NCBI RefSeq assembly: GCF_001681715.1
Contig: NZ_LNWY01000001.1
Coordinates: forward strand, 186,001 to 250,000
Reading direction: 5' to 3'
Source: Tritonibacter mobilis
GTDB lineage: Bacteria > Pseudomonadota > Alphaproteobacteria > Rhodobacterales > Rhodobacteraceae
DNA length: 64,000 nt
Part shown: positions 16,929 to 25,623 of the stretch, in pieces
How positions within the stretch are numbered: the stretch's first letter is position 1
Layout: each line of letters begins with the position of its first letter
Position numbers and translations under genes: made by a program
Notes under the pieces: model-generated
What the model saw: the letters and a program-made list of their open reading frames with translations, nothing else
What the model was told of the DNA's origin: nothing
The model's database searches: none

Positions 16929-17297
16929 ATGAAAATTACCACAGCGGGTCTTATATTATTCACGTCGCACTATCAGGCGTGCGTCGCCTTTTATCGGGAC
17001 TGTTTGAGATTGAGGCTGCTCCATAGCATCAATCGTCCCGGAGAGACCCTAAGTACCTTTGATATGGGTGGCGCTTATTTGATGATCGAACCGGCGGAAG
17101 ATCTCGCAGCACCTCCGGCCAGACTGCCACTGAAGTTGCGATTTAATGTGCCTGACATCAAAGCAAGCTGTGAAGATCTGCGGCAACGGGGTGTTGAGGT
17201 GCGTTTGCTTCACCACGGATGGGGCAGCACGGCGGAGTTTTGCGACCCCGCAGGCACGCGCTGCGCCTTGCGGTCTGATGCAGGGTTCGGGGTTTGA
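16929..17297 (+). CDS. VOC-superfamily (glyoxalase-like) protein
   Basis: 122 residues from the ATG at 16929. The beta-alpha-beta-beta-beta pattern of one vicinal-oxygen-chelate domain is visible: ITTAGLILFTSHYQACVAFYRDCL, then a second module LKLRFNVPDIKASCEDLRQR with FCDPAGTRCALR at the end. Members bind a metal and act as dioxygenases, lyases or resistance proteins; the substrate cannot be read. It stands alone. An upstream extension to 16878 is possible but lacks conservation. Confidence 0.75.
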   Translation: MKITTAGLILFTSHYQACVAFYRDCLRLRLLHSINRPGETLSTFDMGGAYLMIEPAEDLAAPPARLPLKLRFNVPDIKASCEDLRQRGVEVRLLHHGWGSTAEFCDPAGTRCALRSDAGFGV

Positions 17298-17363
17298 ACC
17301 CGACCCCGTATTGACCCCATCTGCATCGAGGAGGAACGCGAGGGAGCGAGGCTCTGCCTCGCG

Positions 17364-17390
17364 CTCCGGGATATTTTAGTTAGAAGAGGA
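17364..17390 (+). repeat. Intergenic GGGATATTTT...AGAAGAG element, copy A
   Basis: CTCCGGGATATTTTAGTTAG followed by AAGAGGAG lies after the VOC gene and before the malyl-CoA lyase stop. A near copy is at 19722-19759. It follows a GAGGCTCTGCCTCG-type palindrome. Confidence 0.4.
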
Positions 17391-17409
17391 GGGGTGTAGG
17401 GACCGCGTT

Positions 17410-18372
17410 TTAGCTGTTCTGGGCGATGAGTTCTGACTGCGCCACGATGACTTCGGCCTGTTTGATCGAGGCGATGTCGACCAGACGGCCTTTGTAGACG
17501 GTTGCGCCCGCGCCGCTGGCTTTGGCCTCTTCCATCGCGGCGAGGATGTCGCGCGCCTCAGAAACGGCCTCGTCCGAGGGGGTGAAAACCTGATTGGCCA
17601 AGGCGATCTGTTTGGGGTGGATCGCCCATTTGCCGACCATGCCCAGCGTCGCAGAGCGTTTGGCCTGCGCGATATAGCCCTCGTCATCGGAGAAATCGCC
17701 GAAAGGACCATCCACCGGCAACACGCCATGGGTGCGACAGGCGGCGACAATGGCGGCTTGCGCCCAGTGCCACGGATCGGACCAGTGTTTGGTGCCGTCA
17801 CGCAGCATATAGTAGTCTTCTTGCGTGCCACCGATGCCAGTGGTCTGCATCCCCATGGAGGCGGCGAAATCCGCCGCGCCAAGGCTCATGGCCTGTAGGC
17901 GCGGGCTGCTGGCGGCGATGGCCTCGACATGGGCGATACCTGCGGCAGATTCGATAATGACTTCAAAGCTGATCGGCTTTTGACGGCCTTTGGCGCGTTC
18001 GATCGCGGTGACCAGCGCGTCCACTGCATAAACATCCTCGGCGCAGCCCACCTTGGGGATCATGATCTGATCAAGCCGCGCGCCCGCCTGTTCCATCAGA
18101 TCCACCACATCTCGGTACCAATAGGGTGTATCCAGCCCGTTGATGCGCACGCTCAGGGTCTTAGTGCCCCAATCAACCGTATTGATCGCCTCGATCACAT
18201 TGGCGCGGGCCTGATCCTTGTCTGAGGGGGCCACGGAATCTTCGAGATCGAGGTTGATCACATCCGCCGCAGAGGCGGCCATTTTGGCAAAGAGTTTCGT
18301 GTTGGAGCCGGGGCCGAACAGCTGGCAGCGGTTGGGGCGGGCCGGGGGCGTGGGCTGAAGGCGAAAGCTCAT
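17410..18372 (-). CDS. mcl1: L-malyl-CoA / beta-methylmalyl-CoA lyase
   Basis: 320 residues from the ATG at 18372, chosen because GGAGAG lies just upstream and the protein then begins MSFRLQPTPPARPNRCQLF as in Rhodobacter Mcl1; the frame stays open to 18435. The HpcH/HpaI TIM barrel shows NLDLEDSVAPSDK, IMIPKVG, FEVIIESAAGI (metal-binding Glu) and LGAADFAASMG (metal-binding Asp). It splits malyl-CoA into glyoxylate and acetyl-CoA, and beta-methylmalyl-CoA into glyoxylate and propionyl-CoA, in the ethylmalonyl-CoA pathway. It is divergent from dgcN. Confidence 0.93.
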   Translation of the reverse strand: MSFRLQPTPPARPNRCQLFGPGSNTKLFAKMAASAADVINLDLEDSVAPSDKDQARANVIEAINTVDWGTKTLSVRINGLDTPYWYRDVVDLMEQAGARLDQIMIPKVGCAEDVYAVDALVTAIERAKGRQKPISFEVIIESAAGIAHVEAIAASSPRLQAMSLGAADFAASMGMQTTGIGGTQEDYYMLRDGTKHWSDPWHWAQAAIVAACRTHGVLPVDGPFGDFSDDEGYIAQAKRSATLGMVGKWAIHPKQIALANQVFTPSDEAVSEARDILAAMEEAKASGAGATVYKGRLVDIASIKQAEVIVAQSELIAQNS

Positions 18373-18544
18373 CTCTGGTCTCTCCGGGTTCATAAATTCC
18401 AAAATAGGTTCGTGTTTTGGTATTTCGTTGCTCATGCAATGGCAAGTCTTATTTGCAGTTGCAGCATTTTAGCGATGCCGCATCTGCATAGTCTTTCTGC
18501 GCGATCCGCGCCATCTCGGGCGTATTTTGTCATCAAGTGGGAGA

Positions 18545-18576
18545 TTCTTCGATAAATACACCAAATGATCGAAGAA
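18545..18576. promoter_or_regulatory. 9-bp inverted repeat in the mcl1/dgcN divergent region
   Basis: TTCTTCGAT (18545-18553) and ATCGAAGAA (18568-18576) are perfect inverted repeats with a 14-base AT-rich spacer, about 100 bases before dgcN. Suits a dimeric regulator of the D-amino-acid operon or an mRNA leader hairpin. The rest of the 308-base gap (18373-18680) shows no gene. Confidence 0.45.
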
Positions 18577-18680
18577 ATCCCCTCGAAGATCCGCTGCATC
18601 GGCGAATTAGACAGGAAGTTGCAGCGCGATTGCCGCAAGCTACCTTGAACTCTGACGAATTCCAAAAAAGGACGCTGGAT

Positions 18681-19682
18681 ATGATCGAGACCCCTTATCT
18701 CCTGTTCCTCGGCGATGCGCCCGACATGCTGGCCGCCAAGGTTGCCATTGGCATCCGCGACTGGCGCCCTGACCATGCGGTGGGCCAGATCAGCCTGCCC
18801 GGCTGCGGTGCAAACCTCGGCCTCACCGAGATGACCCTGGCAGAGGCCAAAGCCGCTGGTGCCAAAACGCTGGTGATCGGTGTCGCCAACCGCGGCGGCA
18901 AAATCAGTCAGGAATGGAAAAAAGTGCTGGTGCAGGCGCTGGAAGAGGGCTTTGACCTTGCCTCCGGGCTGCACAACCTTCTGCGCGACGAGCCGGATCT
19001 GGCCGCCGTTGCCGAAGCGACGGGGCGCAAGTTGCATGACGTGCGGGTGCCGTCGGTGCAGTATCCGATTGCCGATGGTGTGAAGCGTCGCGGTAAGCGC
19101 TGCCTTGCGGTGGGCACCGATTGTTCGGTGGGCAAAATGTACACCGCACTGGCGATGGACGCCGAGATGCAGGCGCGCGGTATGAAATCGACCTTCCGCG
19201 CGACGGGTCAGACCGGCATCCTGATCACCGGTGACGGTGTGCCGCTGGATGCGGTGATCGCCGATTTTATGGCGGGCTCCATCGAGTATCTGACCCCCGA
19301 CAATGATGACGATCACTGGGATCTCATTGAGGGTCAGGGCTCGCTGTTCCACGTGTCTTATTCCGGTGTGACCATGGCACTGGTGCATGGCGGCCAGCCG
19401 GATGCGCTGATCCTGTGTCACGAGCCGACCCGCACCCATATGCGCGGTCTACCCGATTATGATGTGCCCTCGCTGGAGGAGCTGCGTGATGTGGCCCTGC
19501 CGCTGGCGCAACGGGCCAATAAGGACTGCAAGATCGTCGGGATTTCCGTCAACACCCAGCATTTGGGTGAGGAGGAAGCCGTGGCGTACCTGAAAGAAGT
19601 TGAGGGCCGCATGGGCCTGCCTGCGGTGGATCCCTATCGCCACGGCGCCGGTCGTCTGGTGGACGCGCTGGCTGCGGTCTGA
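18681..19682 (+). CDS. dgcN: D-glutamate N-acetyltransferase DgcN (DUF1611 family)
   Basis: 333 residues from the ATG at 18681, preceded by AAGGAC; the frame opens earlier without similarity. A small N-terminal domain (GDAPDMLAAKVAIGIRDW) is followed by a P-loop-like GTDCSVGK at residues 145-152 and RATGQTGILITGDGVPLDAV, the hallmark of the DUF1611 family. DgcN acetylates D-Glu; the adjacent DgcA then racemises N-acetyl-D-Glu to N-acetyl-L-Glu. The pairing with dgcA and a D-amino-acid transaminase makes the assignment strong. Confidence 0.9.
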   Translation: MIETPYLLFLGDAPDMLAAKVAIGIRDWRPDHAVGQISLPGCGANLGLTEMTLAEAKAAGAKTLVIGVANRGGKISQEWKKVLVQALEEGFDLASGLHNLLRDEPDLAAVAEATGRKLHDVRVPSVQYPIADGVKRRGKRCLAVGTDCSVGKMYTALAMDAEMQARGMKSTFRATGQTGILITGDGVPLDAVIADFMAGSIEYLTPDNDDDHWDLIEGQGSLFHVSYSGVTMALVHGGQPDALILCHEPTRTHMRGLPDYDVPSLEELRDVALPLAQRANKDCKIVGISVNTQHLGEEEAVAYLKEVEGRMGLPAVDPYRHGAGRLVDALAAV

Positions 19683-19721
19683 TTGAACATCTTTGCCGGG
19701 GGCGTCTGTGGATCGCGCAGG

Positions 19722-19759
19722 AGCCTCCGGCGGGGATATTTTTAAGAAGATGAAGAAGG
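19722..19759 (+). repeat. Intergenic GGGATATTTTT...AGAAGATGAAG element, copy B
   Basis: Between dgcN and dgcA. It shares CTCCGG, GGATATTTT and AGAAGA with copy A at 17364-17390, in the same order. It breaks up an otherwise tight operon. Confidence 0.4.
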
Positions 19760-19787
19760 GGTGGCGGCGCTGCCCGAAGGGAGAGCC

Positions 19788-20753
19788 ATGAAAATCACTG
19801 TCACCCCCGATGTGTTCAAACTGGCGCAGGTTTTTACCATCTCGCGCGGATCGCGCACCGAGGCCAAGGTGCTGACGGTTCGGGTCGAAGATGACGATCA
19901 TGTGGGCTGGGGCGAATGTGTGCCCTATGCGCGCTATGATGAGACGCTGGAGTCGGTCACGGCTCAGGTCGAAGCGCTGCCTGACGTGTTTACACGGGCG
20001 GAATTGCAGAGGCTGCTGCCTGCTGGGGCCGCGCGCAATGCGGTGGATTGTGCCCTGTGGGATCTGGAGGCCAAAAAGGCCGGCAAGCCGGTCTGGGAAT
20101 TGGCTGGGCTGGAGGCGCCGGGGCCGGAGATCACCGCCTATACGCTGTCGCTGGCCTCTCCCGAAGAGATGCAGAAACAGGCCGCAGAGAATGCCCATCG
20201 TCCGCTATTGAAGATCAAGCTCGGCACGCCCGAGGATATGCCCCGTCTTGAGGCGGTGCGCGCGGGCGCGCCCGAGGCCCGGATCATCATTGACGCCAAT
20301 GAGGGCTGGTCGGCCGAGGTTTACGCCGAACTTGCACCGCATCTGCTGCGCCTTGGGGTGGAACTGGTGGAGCAACCCCTGCCCGCCGGTGAAGATGAGG
20401 CGCTGATCGGGATGGAACGTCCGGTGCCGGTCTGCGCCGATGAGAGCGCGCATGACTGCGCCAGCCTGCCGAAACTCAAGGGCAAATATGATGTTGTGAA
20501 CATCAAACTGGACAAGACCGGCGGTCTGACGGAAGCCTTGAAACTGCGCGATGCGGCGCTGGCTGAGGGCTATCAGGTGATGGTCGGCTGCATGGTGGGA
20601 TCGTCGCTGGCGATGGCGCCCGCGACACTGGTGGCACAGGGTGCGTTGGTGACGGATCTTGACGGGCCGCTGCTTCTGGCCGAAGACCGTCCCGAACCGC
20701 TGACTTTTGACGCCGAGGGGGTGCATCCCCCGCGGCCTGCGCTCTGGGGCTAA
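19788..20753 (+). CDS. dgcA: N-acetyl-D-glutamate racemase DgcA (enolase superfamily)
   Basis: 321 residues from the ATG at 19788, preceded by AAGGGAGAG. The muconate-lactonizing-like fold shows the N-terminal capping domain, LLKIKLG near residue 145 (catalytic Lys of the KxK type, here K-I-K), IIDANEGWS and VEQPLP (metal ligands Asp and Glu), CADESAHD (third ligand) and VNIKLDKTGGL (second catalytic Lys). This is the dipeptide-epimerase-like subgroup to which DgcA belongs. It interconverts N-acetyl-D-Glu and N-acetyl-L-Glu. It lies 10 bases before the transaminase gene. Confidence 0.9.
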   Translation: MKITVTPDVFKLAQVFTISRGSRTEAKVLTVRVEDDDHVGWGECVPYARYDETLESVTAQVEALPDVFTRAELQRLLPAGAARNAVDCALWDLEAKKAGKPVWELAGLEAPGPEITAYTLSLASPEEMQKQAAENAHRPLLKIKLGTPEDMPRLEAVRAGAPEARIIIDANEGWSAEVYAELAPHLLRLGVELVEQPLPAGEDEALIGMERPVPVCADESAHDCASLPKLKGKYDVVNIKLDKTGGLTEALKLRDAALAEGYQVMVGCMVGSSLAMAPATLVAQGALVTDLDGPLLLAEDRPEPLTFDAEGVHPPRPALWG

Positions 20754-20763
20754 GGAGACGACC

Positions 20764-21624
20764 ATGACCCGTACCGTATATGTAAACGGCGACTACCTGC
20801 CGGAAACCGAGGCCAAGGTCTCTATCTTTGATCGCGGCTTTCTGATGGCGGATGCGGTCTATGAGGTGACTTCTGTGCTGGGCGGCAAGCTCATCGATTT
20901 TGAGGGCCACGCGGTGCGCCTGAAGCGATCGCTGGATGAGCTCGATATGGCCGAGCCCTGCACCAAGGACGAGCTCTTGGAGATCCACCGCAAGCTGGTG
21001 GAGCTGAATGACATCGACGAGGGGCTGGTCTATTTGCAGGTCACGCGCGGCTCGGACGGCGACCGGGATTTTGTGTTCCCATCGGAGGATACCAAGCCGA
21101 CCATCGTGTTGTTTACGCAGAACAAACCGGGCCTTGCGGACAGTGCTGCGGCCAAGGTGGGGGCCAAGATCATTTCGATCGAGGACATCCGCTGGGGCCG
21201 TCGCGACATCAAGACCGTGCAGCTGTTGTACCCCTCCATGGGCAAGATGATGGCGAAGAAAGCCGGTGCCGATGACGCTTGGATGATCGAGGATGGCCAC
21301 GTGACCGAGGGCACCTCCAACAACGCCTATTTCGTCAAGGATGGCGTGATCGTCACCCGCCCGCTGTCCAATGACATCCTGCACGGGATCACCCGCAAGG
21401 CAGTGCTGCGCATGGCCGAAGAGGCGCAGCTGAAGGTCGAAGAGCGCCTCTTTACCATCGACGAGGCAAAAGCGGCGGATGAGGCGTTTACCACCTCCGC
21501 CTCGGCTTTTGTGATGCCGGTTGTGGAGATCGACGGCGTGGCCCTGGGCGACGGCACACCCGGTCCGATCGCCAAGCGTCTGCGCGAGATCTACCTTGAG
21601 GAAAGCATCAAGGCGGCTGTGTAA
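20764..21624 (+). CDS. dat: D-amino-acid transaminase (class IV, PLP)
   Basis: 286 residues from the ATG at 20764, 10 bases after dgcA. The fold-type IV pattern is clear: FDRGFLMADAVYEV, FEGHAVRLKRSL, VTRGSDGDRDF, the PLP Lys at residue 150 in RRDIKTVQLL, then EGTSNNAYFV and LHGITRKAVL. It transfers the amino group of D-amino acids to 2-oxoglutarate, producing D-Glu for DgcN and DgcA. Branched-chain aminotransferases are related, but the context favours D-amino acids. A strong terminator follows. Confidence 0.88.
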   Translation: MTRTVYVNGDYLPETEAKVSIFDRGFLMADAVYEVTSVLGGKLIDFEGHAVRLKRSLDELDMAEPCTKDELLEIHRKLVELNDIDEGLVYLQVTRGSDGDRDFVFPSEDTKPTIVLFTQNKPGLADSAAAKVGAKIISIEDIRWGRRDIKTVQLLYPSMGKMMAKKAGADDAWMIEDGHVTEGTSNNAYFVKDGVIVTRPLSNDILHGITRKAVLRMAEEAQLKVEERLFTIDEAKAADEAFTTSASAFVMPVVEIDGVALGDGTPGPIAKRLREIYLEESIKAAV

Positions 21625-21652
21625 TACCGCACAAGACTTGACGGAATTCTTC

Positions 21653-21684
21653 AAAAGGCCACCCCCAAAAGGGTGGCCTTTTTT
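21653..21684 (+). terminator. Intrinsic terminator of the dgcN-dgcA-dat operon
   Basis: A 12-bp perfect stem AAAAGGCCACCC / GGGTGGCCTTTT with loop CCAAAA (21665-21670) and a run of six T. It can also serve the convergent dioxygenase gene because the A4 on the left becomes T4 on the minus strand. Confidence 0.9.
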
Positions 21685-21688
21685 CATG

Positions 21689-22483
21689 TCAGCCGAACCG
21701 GAAGCCCGAGGCGGTCACACCGCCGAATATCTCGGTCTGGTGATAGATCCGGGTCATCCTGTCCTGCTCTGCTGCACCAAGGGCCGCAAATATCGGGGCG
21801 AGGTGGTCTTCTTGGGCGTGGCAGTCGCGCGCATGTGGGGCCTGTTCCCAGTTCATCAACGCCTCGGTCCGCGCCTCTGGCGGGAGCATCAGCGTCTCAT
21901 TCAGCCAGGCATCAAACGCCTCGGACGGCACGCGCGCAGCCGGGCCAAAGGCGCGCAGGTTGTGATAGCTGAGCCCGGAGCCGATGATGACCACGCCTTC
22001 GTCGCGCAAGGGAGCCAGCGCACGGCCCATGGCAAAATGCGCCGCCGGGTCATAGCCCTGCTGCAACGACACCTGATAGAGCGGCACATCCGCCTCCGGG
22101 TATATCACCGCCATCGGGGCGAAGGTGCCGTGATCATAGCCCATCTCCGCATCAAGCCGCGTCGGCAGGCCCGCCGCCGCAAGCAGCGCATGGGTGCGCG
22201 CAGCCAGATCCGGCGCGCCGGGGGCGGGATAGGTGATCTGATAGGTTTCGGGCGGAAAACCGGTGTAGTCATAGACCATCGGCGGCTGTGGGTTGGACAT
22301 CACCGCAAAACCCTCGGTCTCCCAATGGCCGGAGATCATCAGCACCGCTTTGGGGCGCTCCGGCAGCTGATCCGGCATCGCCTTGAGAGAGGCCTCCAAT
22401 GGGGCAAACTGCGCCCGCCAGTCCGGCAGCCACGGCCATGGGCCACCACCATGAGAGATAAAGAATGTGGGCATGCGAGTCAT
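21689..22483 (-). CDS. LigB-family extradiol dioxygenase (DODA/YgiD type)
   Basis: 264 residues. The class III extradiol dioxygenase fold has its metal His in FISHGGGP near residue 10, SGHWE near 52, YDHGTFAP near 120 and GSGLSYHNLRAF near 170, with EAFDAWLNETL afterwards. Bacterial members act on catechols such as DOPA; the true substrate is seldom known. The gene stands alone between the dat terminator and a DUF1244 gene. The start may be the Met three residues later. Confidence 0.87.
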   Translation of the reverse strand: MTRMPTFFISHGGGPWPWLPDWRAQFAPLEASLKAMPDQLPERPKAVLMISGHWETEGFAVMSNPQPPMVYDYTGFPPETYQITYPAPGAPDLAARTHALLAAAGLPTRLDAEMGYDHGTFAPMAVIYPEADVPLYQVSLQQGYDPAAHFAMGRALAPLRDEGVVIIGSGLSYHNLRAFGPAARVPSEAFDAWLNETLMLPPEARTEALMNWEQAPHARDCHAQEDHLAPIFAALGAAEQDRMTRIYHQTEIFGGVTASGFRFG

Positions 22484-22671
22484 GAGGGATCTCCCGGAGT
22501 GCAGGATTGTGGAACTCTCATCAAGCTAGGCCTGTGTGTCCGGGCTGCCTAGGCGCAGGTCCGCACAGAGCCTGTGCAAACGGTGTGCAGGTTCTGCCCT
22601 GCGATAGATGAAACAACGCCCGGCTGATAGGCGGGCGCTGTCCGTTTCTAATGAAAACAGAGGGGCGGCAG

Positions 22672-23004
22672 TCAGCCCTTGTCGGTGCCGACATTCTCGG
22701 CAAAGGACTTCTTGAAGGCCTCCTGTTTGTCGGCGCCTGCGTCGGTCTGATAGTTGGCTTTCCACTCGTCCATGGTCATGCCGTAGAAGATTTCGCGCGC
22801 CTGCGCCTTGTCCATTTCGATGCCCTTGTCATTGGCGGCCTCCTGATACCAGCGGCTCAGGCAATTGCGGCAAAAGCCTGCGAGGTTCATCATGTCGATG
22901 TTCTGCACATCGGTGCGGTCCTGCATCAGATGTTGGCGCAGGCGGCGAAAGGCGGCGGCTTCCAGTTCGATCTGAGTCTGGGCGTCGATCACGGGCTTGG
23001 TCAT
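22672..23004 (-). CDS. DUF1244-family protein
   Basis: 110 residues from the ATG at 23004. IELEAAAFRRLRQHLMQDR, QNIDMMNLAGFCRNCLSRWY with a CxxC pair, and EAREIFYGMTMDEWKANYQ-like text mark this small conserved alphaproteobacterial and gammaproteobacterial family of unknown function. It is probably cytoplasmic; the CxxC may bind metal. Upstream extension to 23160 has no conservation. Confidence 0.85.
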   Translation of the reverse strand: MTKPVIDAQTQIELEAAAFRRLRQHLMQDRTDVQNIDMMNLAGFCRNCLSRWYQEAANDKGIEMDKAQAREIFYGMTMDEWKANYQTDAGADKQEAFKKSFAENVGTDKG

Positions 23005-23190
23005 GGCTGGCTCCTGTCCTTGGGTTGATCCAGAGGTAGCAACGCCAGCGCAATGCGGCAAGGCATGCGGTTTCAATGCCCTGATCACAGGGTGAAAAAT
23101 CGCAGCGACGCCCTCTTGAAAGCGCACCCGCTGCGGGCCAATTGAAGCGGATTGAAACATGCCGCGCGAGACGCGGTCGGAGTGATAATC

Positions 23191-24171
23191 ATGTGGGAAA
23201 CCGGGCTGTTGCTCGTGATGGGCCTTGTGCTGTTGATGGCAGGCGGGGAGCTCTTGGTGCGCGGGGCAGTTCAGGCCGCCACAAGGTTGGGTGTCTCGCC
23301 GCTGGTGATCGGCCTTACATTGGTGGGCTTTGGCACATCGATGCCGGAACTGGTCACATCTGTGCAGGCGGGCCTGAGTGGCGCGCCGGGGATCGCCTAT
23401 GGCAATATAGTTGGCTCAAACATTGCCAATATCCTGCTGATCGCGGGTGTTTCGGCGCTCTTGTGCCCGATCCTAGTCGCACGCTCTGCGCTGCGGCGTG
23501 ATGCGGCGGTGATGCTGGGGGTTGCGGCGGCCTTTGCCGCGGTCGCTGCGGTGGTTCCGATGGGACGGCTGGTGGGGTTTGCGATGGTGGCCGCACTGCT
23601 GGGCTACATCGGTTTTGTAATCCGGCAGGAACGCCACAGCACCGCGCATGGCGCGTTTCATGACAAGGGACAGGCCCTCTCGGAGGCGGACCCAAACCTT
23701 GCCCCTTCGGCCGCACCTGTGGGCCGGTCACTCGTTGTGTCGCTGCTGATTGCGCTGCTCGGATTGGTTCTGGTGGTGGTGGGCGGCGCCACATTGGTCA
23801 ATGGCGCTGTGGCCCTTGCGCGCGGCTTTGACGTCTCGGAAACCGTGATCGGGCTGACCATTGTGGCCGTCGGAACCTCCATGCCGGAACTGGTCACATC
23901 CGTGATTGCGGCGCTCAAACGTCAGGGGGATGTGGCCTTTGGCAATGTGGTGGGTTCCAACATCTACAACATCCTCGGGATCGGCGGCACCACCGCGCTG
24001 ATTGCGCCCTCGGATCTGCCGCCCGAGATCTTAGGCTTTGACGCGCCGCTGATGGTCGCGGTCTCTGCACTGTTTGTGTTCTTTGCCGCAACAGGGTTGC
24101 GCATCGGACGCCGCGAGGGCGCGCTCTTGCTGGCAGGCTACGGTGCTTATGCGTGGTCGCTCTGGCCCTGA
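23191..24171 (+). CDS. Calcium/sodium antiporter (CaxA/YrbG family)
   Basis: 326 residues from the ATG at 23191. The two alpha repeats of the Ca2+:cation antiporter superfamily are plain: GFGTSMPELVTSVQAG with GNIVGSNIANIL in the first half, AVGTSMPELVTSVIAA with GNVVGSNIYNIL in the second, each with the ion-binding Glu. About ten membrane segments are split by a short hydrophilic loop near residues 150-185. It expels Ca2+ in exchange for Na+ or H+. It is convergent with the subtilase gene. Confidence 0.94.
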   Translation: MWETGLLLVMGLVLLMAGGELLVRGAVQAATRLGVSPLVIGLTLVGFGTSMPELVTSVQAGLSGAPGIAYGNIVGSNIANILLIAGVSALLCPILVARSALRRDAAVMLGVAAAFAAVAAVVPMGRLVGFAMVAALLGYIGFVIRQERHSTAHGAFHDKGQALSEADPNLAPSAAPVGRSLVVSLLIALLGLVLVVVGGATLVNGAVALARGFDVSETVIGLTIVAVGTSMPELVTSVIAALKRQGDVAFGNVVGSNIYNILGIGGTTALIAPSDLPPEILGFDAPLMVAVSALFVFFAATGLRIGRREGALLLAGYGAYAWSLWP

Positions 24172-24189
24172 AGTCTCAGCGCCTGCGCC

Positions 24190-25623
24190 CTAGCCCGCCC
24201 CGCCCGGCTGCACCTGACACAGCGGGTTGATCACCGGGCTGAGGCCGGAGCCAAAGACGCTGTCCTCGCCCACCTCCCCCAGATCGGTGGCCTTCGCCTT
24301 GAGCCGCGCGGCAATCTCGGGCGGGGTCATCTCGGGCGCGTCCCGGCGCAAGAGCGCTGCCGCCGCGCTCACAAAGGGCACCGCAAAAGAGGTTCCGGTC
24401 TTCCACTTCGCGCCGCGCACCGAGGCCGCCGTCCAGACCGCAACGCCGGGTGCCGCGAGGTCGATGTGCGGTCCCTGCACGGCGCGTCTGTAGACATTGC
24501 GGTCCCGGTCCACCGCCGTCACCGCGATCACCTCCGGGATGGCAGAAGGGTACAGGGGATCAGACTGCGGACCGGCGTTGCCAGCGGCGGCGACCACCAC
24601 CAGATTGCGGCTGTCGATCAAGTCGCCCAGCAATGCCGCAAGTGCGGCGTTGGGTGGTCCGGCAAGGCTCAGGTTCATCACATCGATGTCTTCCTGCGCA
24701 ATGCGGTCGATGGCATCCATCAAAGAGAACACATCGGCGCGCTCATCACCGCCCGCACGGTGAAACGGGTCAATCGCCACCACTTCCGCCTGCGGCAGCA
24801 GGCCGGGCGAGCGGGTGCCGGGGTTGCCCACCAAAAGCGCCGCCACCGCAGTGCCATGAAGCGCGCGTGAGGCCGTGTCCCCCAAAGGTTTGAAATCGAG
24901 CACCCGAAGGGCGGCCCCCTCAAAGGTCTCGTGATCGGGGTTGAGGCCGGTATCCACCAGCCCGATGCGCACGCCTTCACCACAGGACATGGCGCGCGCA
25001 TCCGGAATAGGCCAGCCGAAGGAGGCACGGATCGGACATTCCAAGCCGTTGCAATCCGGATCAAATCCCTGCTCGCTGCGGTAATAGTGGTTAAGGTCTG
25101 CGCCCGCAGCGCTGGGGCGCGCGCGCACCAGATCCCGCGCCGCGTTGAGCGAGGTCGCCTCTGGAATGCGCAGCCGATGCGCGGTGGTCTGAAGCGTGTT
25201 GAGCGTGCGCGTCTCGATCAGCGCAAAGCCCTGCGCCTCTAGTGCGGCAAGATCCTCTCCCGCGAGCGACAGCACGACGATTTCATCCGGCACCGCAACC
25301 GGGGGTGGCGGGGCTGCGCGACGGCGAGGGGCGGCTGCCTCGCGCCGTGGGAACAGACGGCGCAGAAAGCCTCCGCCCTGCTCGCCCGTGCGGGGCCGCG
25401 CATCACGTTCGCTGCGCCGGGGGCTGTCACGATCATCATCGTCATCATCATCGCCGTCGTCGTCCCCATCATCACCACCGTCGTCACCCCCGTCATCTCC
25501 GCCGTCATCCCCGCCATCATCATCGTCCGCGCGTGCAATGCCGACCTCAGGATCGAAAAGCGGCACCAGTGCCGGGCCGACCAATATCAAAGCTGCAAAT
25601 ATCAAAATCCAAATATGACGCAT
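24190..25623 (-). CDS. Secreted subtilisin-like (S8) serine peptidase with Asp-rich segment
   Basis: 477 residues from the ATG at 25623. A signal peptide or membrane anchor covers residues 1-32. A segment made almost only of Asp and Gly follows (33-66), then an Arg/Pro-rich linker and a probable propeptide-like region. The catalytic domain has Asp224 (VDTG), His256 (LHGTAV), the oxyanion Asn349 (AAAGN) and Ser412 (GTSFA). The Asp run may bind Ca2+. It is divergent from an ECF sigma gene whose product, with its anti-sigma factor, may control it (inference). Confidence 0.9.
   Translation of the reverse strand: MRHIWILIFAALILVGPALVPLFDPEVGIARADDDDGGDDGGDDGGDDGGDDGDDDGDDDDDDDRDSPRRSERDARPRTGEQGGGFLRRLFPRREAAAPRRRAAPPPPVAVPDEIVVLSLAGEDLAALEAQGFALIETRTLNTLQTTAHRLRIPEATSLNAARDLVRARPSAAGADLNHYYRSEQGFDPDCNGLECPIRASFGWPIPDARAMSCGEGVRIGLVDTGLNPDHETFEGAALRVLDFKPLGDTASRALHGTAVAALLVGNPGTRSPGLLPQAEVVAIDPFHRAGGDERADVFSLMDAIDRIAQEDIDVMNLSLAGPPNAALAALLGDLIDSRNLVVVAAAGNAGPQSDPLYPSAIPEVIAVTAVDRDRNVYRRAVQGPHIDLAAPGVAVWTAASVRGAKWKTGTSFAVPFVSAAAALLRRDAPEMTPPEIAARLKAKATDLGEVGEDSVFGSGLSPVINPLCQVQPGGAG
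25426..25527 (-). repeat. Low-complexity GAC/GAT-GGC repeat encoding a poly-Asp/Gly run
   Basis: 34 codons almost all Asp or Gly, built from imperfect 12-base units coding Asp-Asp-Gly-Gly. Such runs change length by slippage, so the segment may vary among strains. Confidence 0.7.

Noticed and set aside
25426-25527. Periodic repeat that might be a CRISPR or tandem regulatory array
   Set aside because: It is in frame inside the subtilase gene and codes an Asp/Gly run. There are no spacers.
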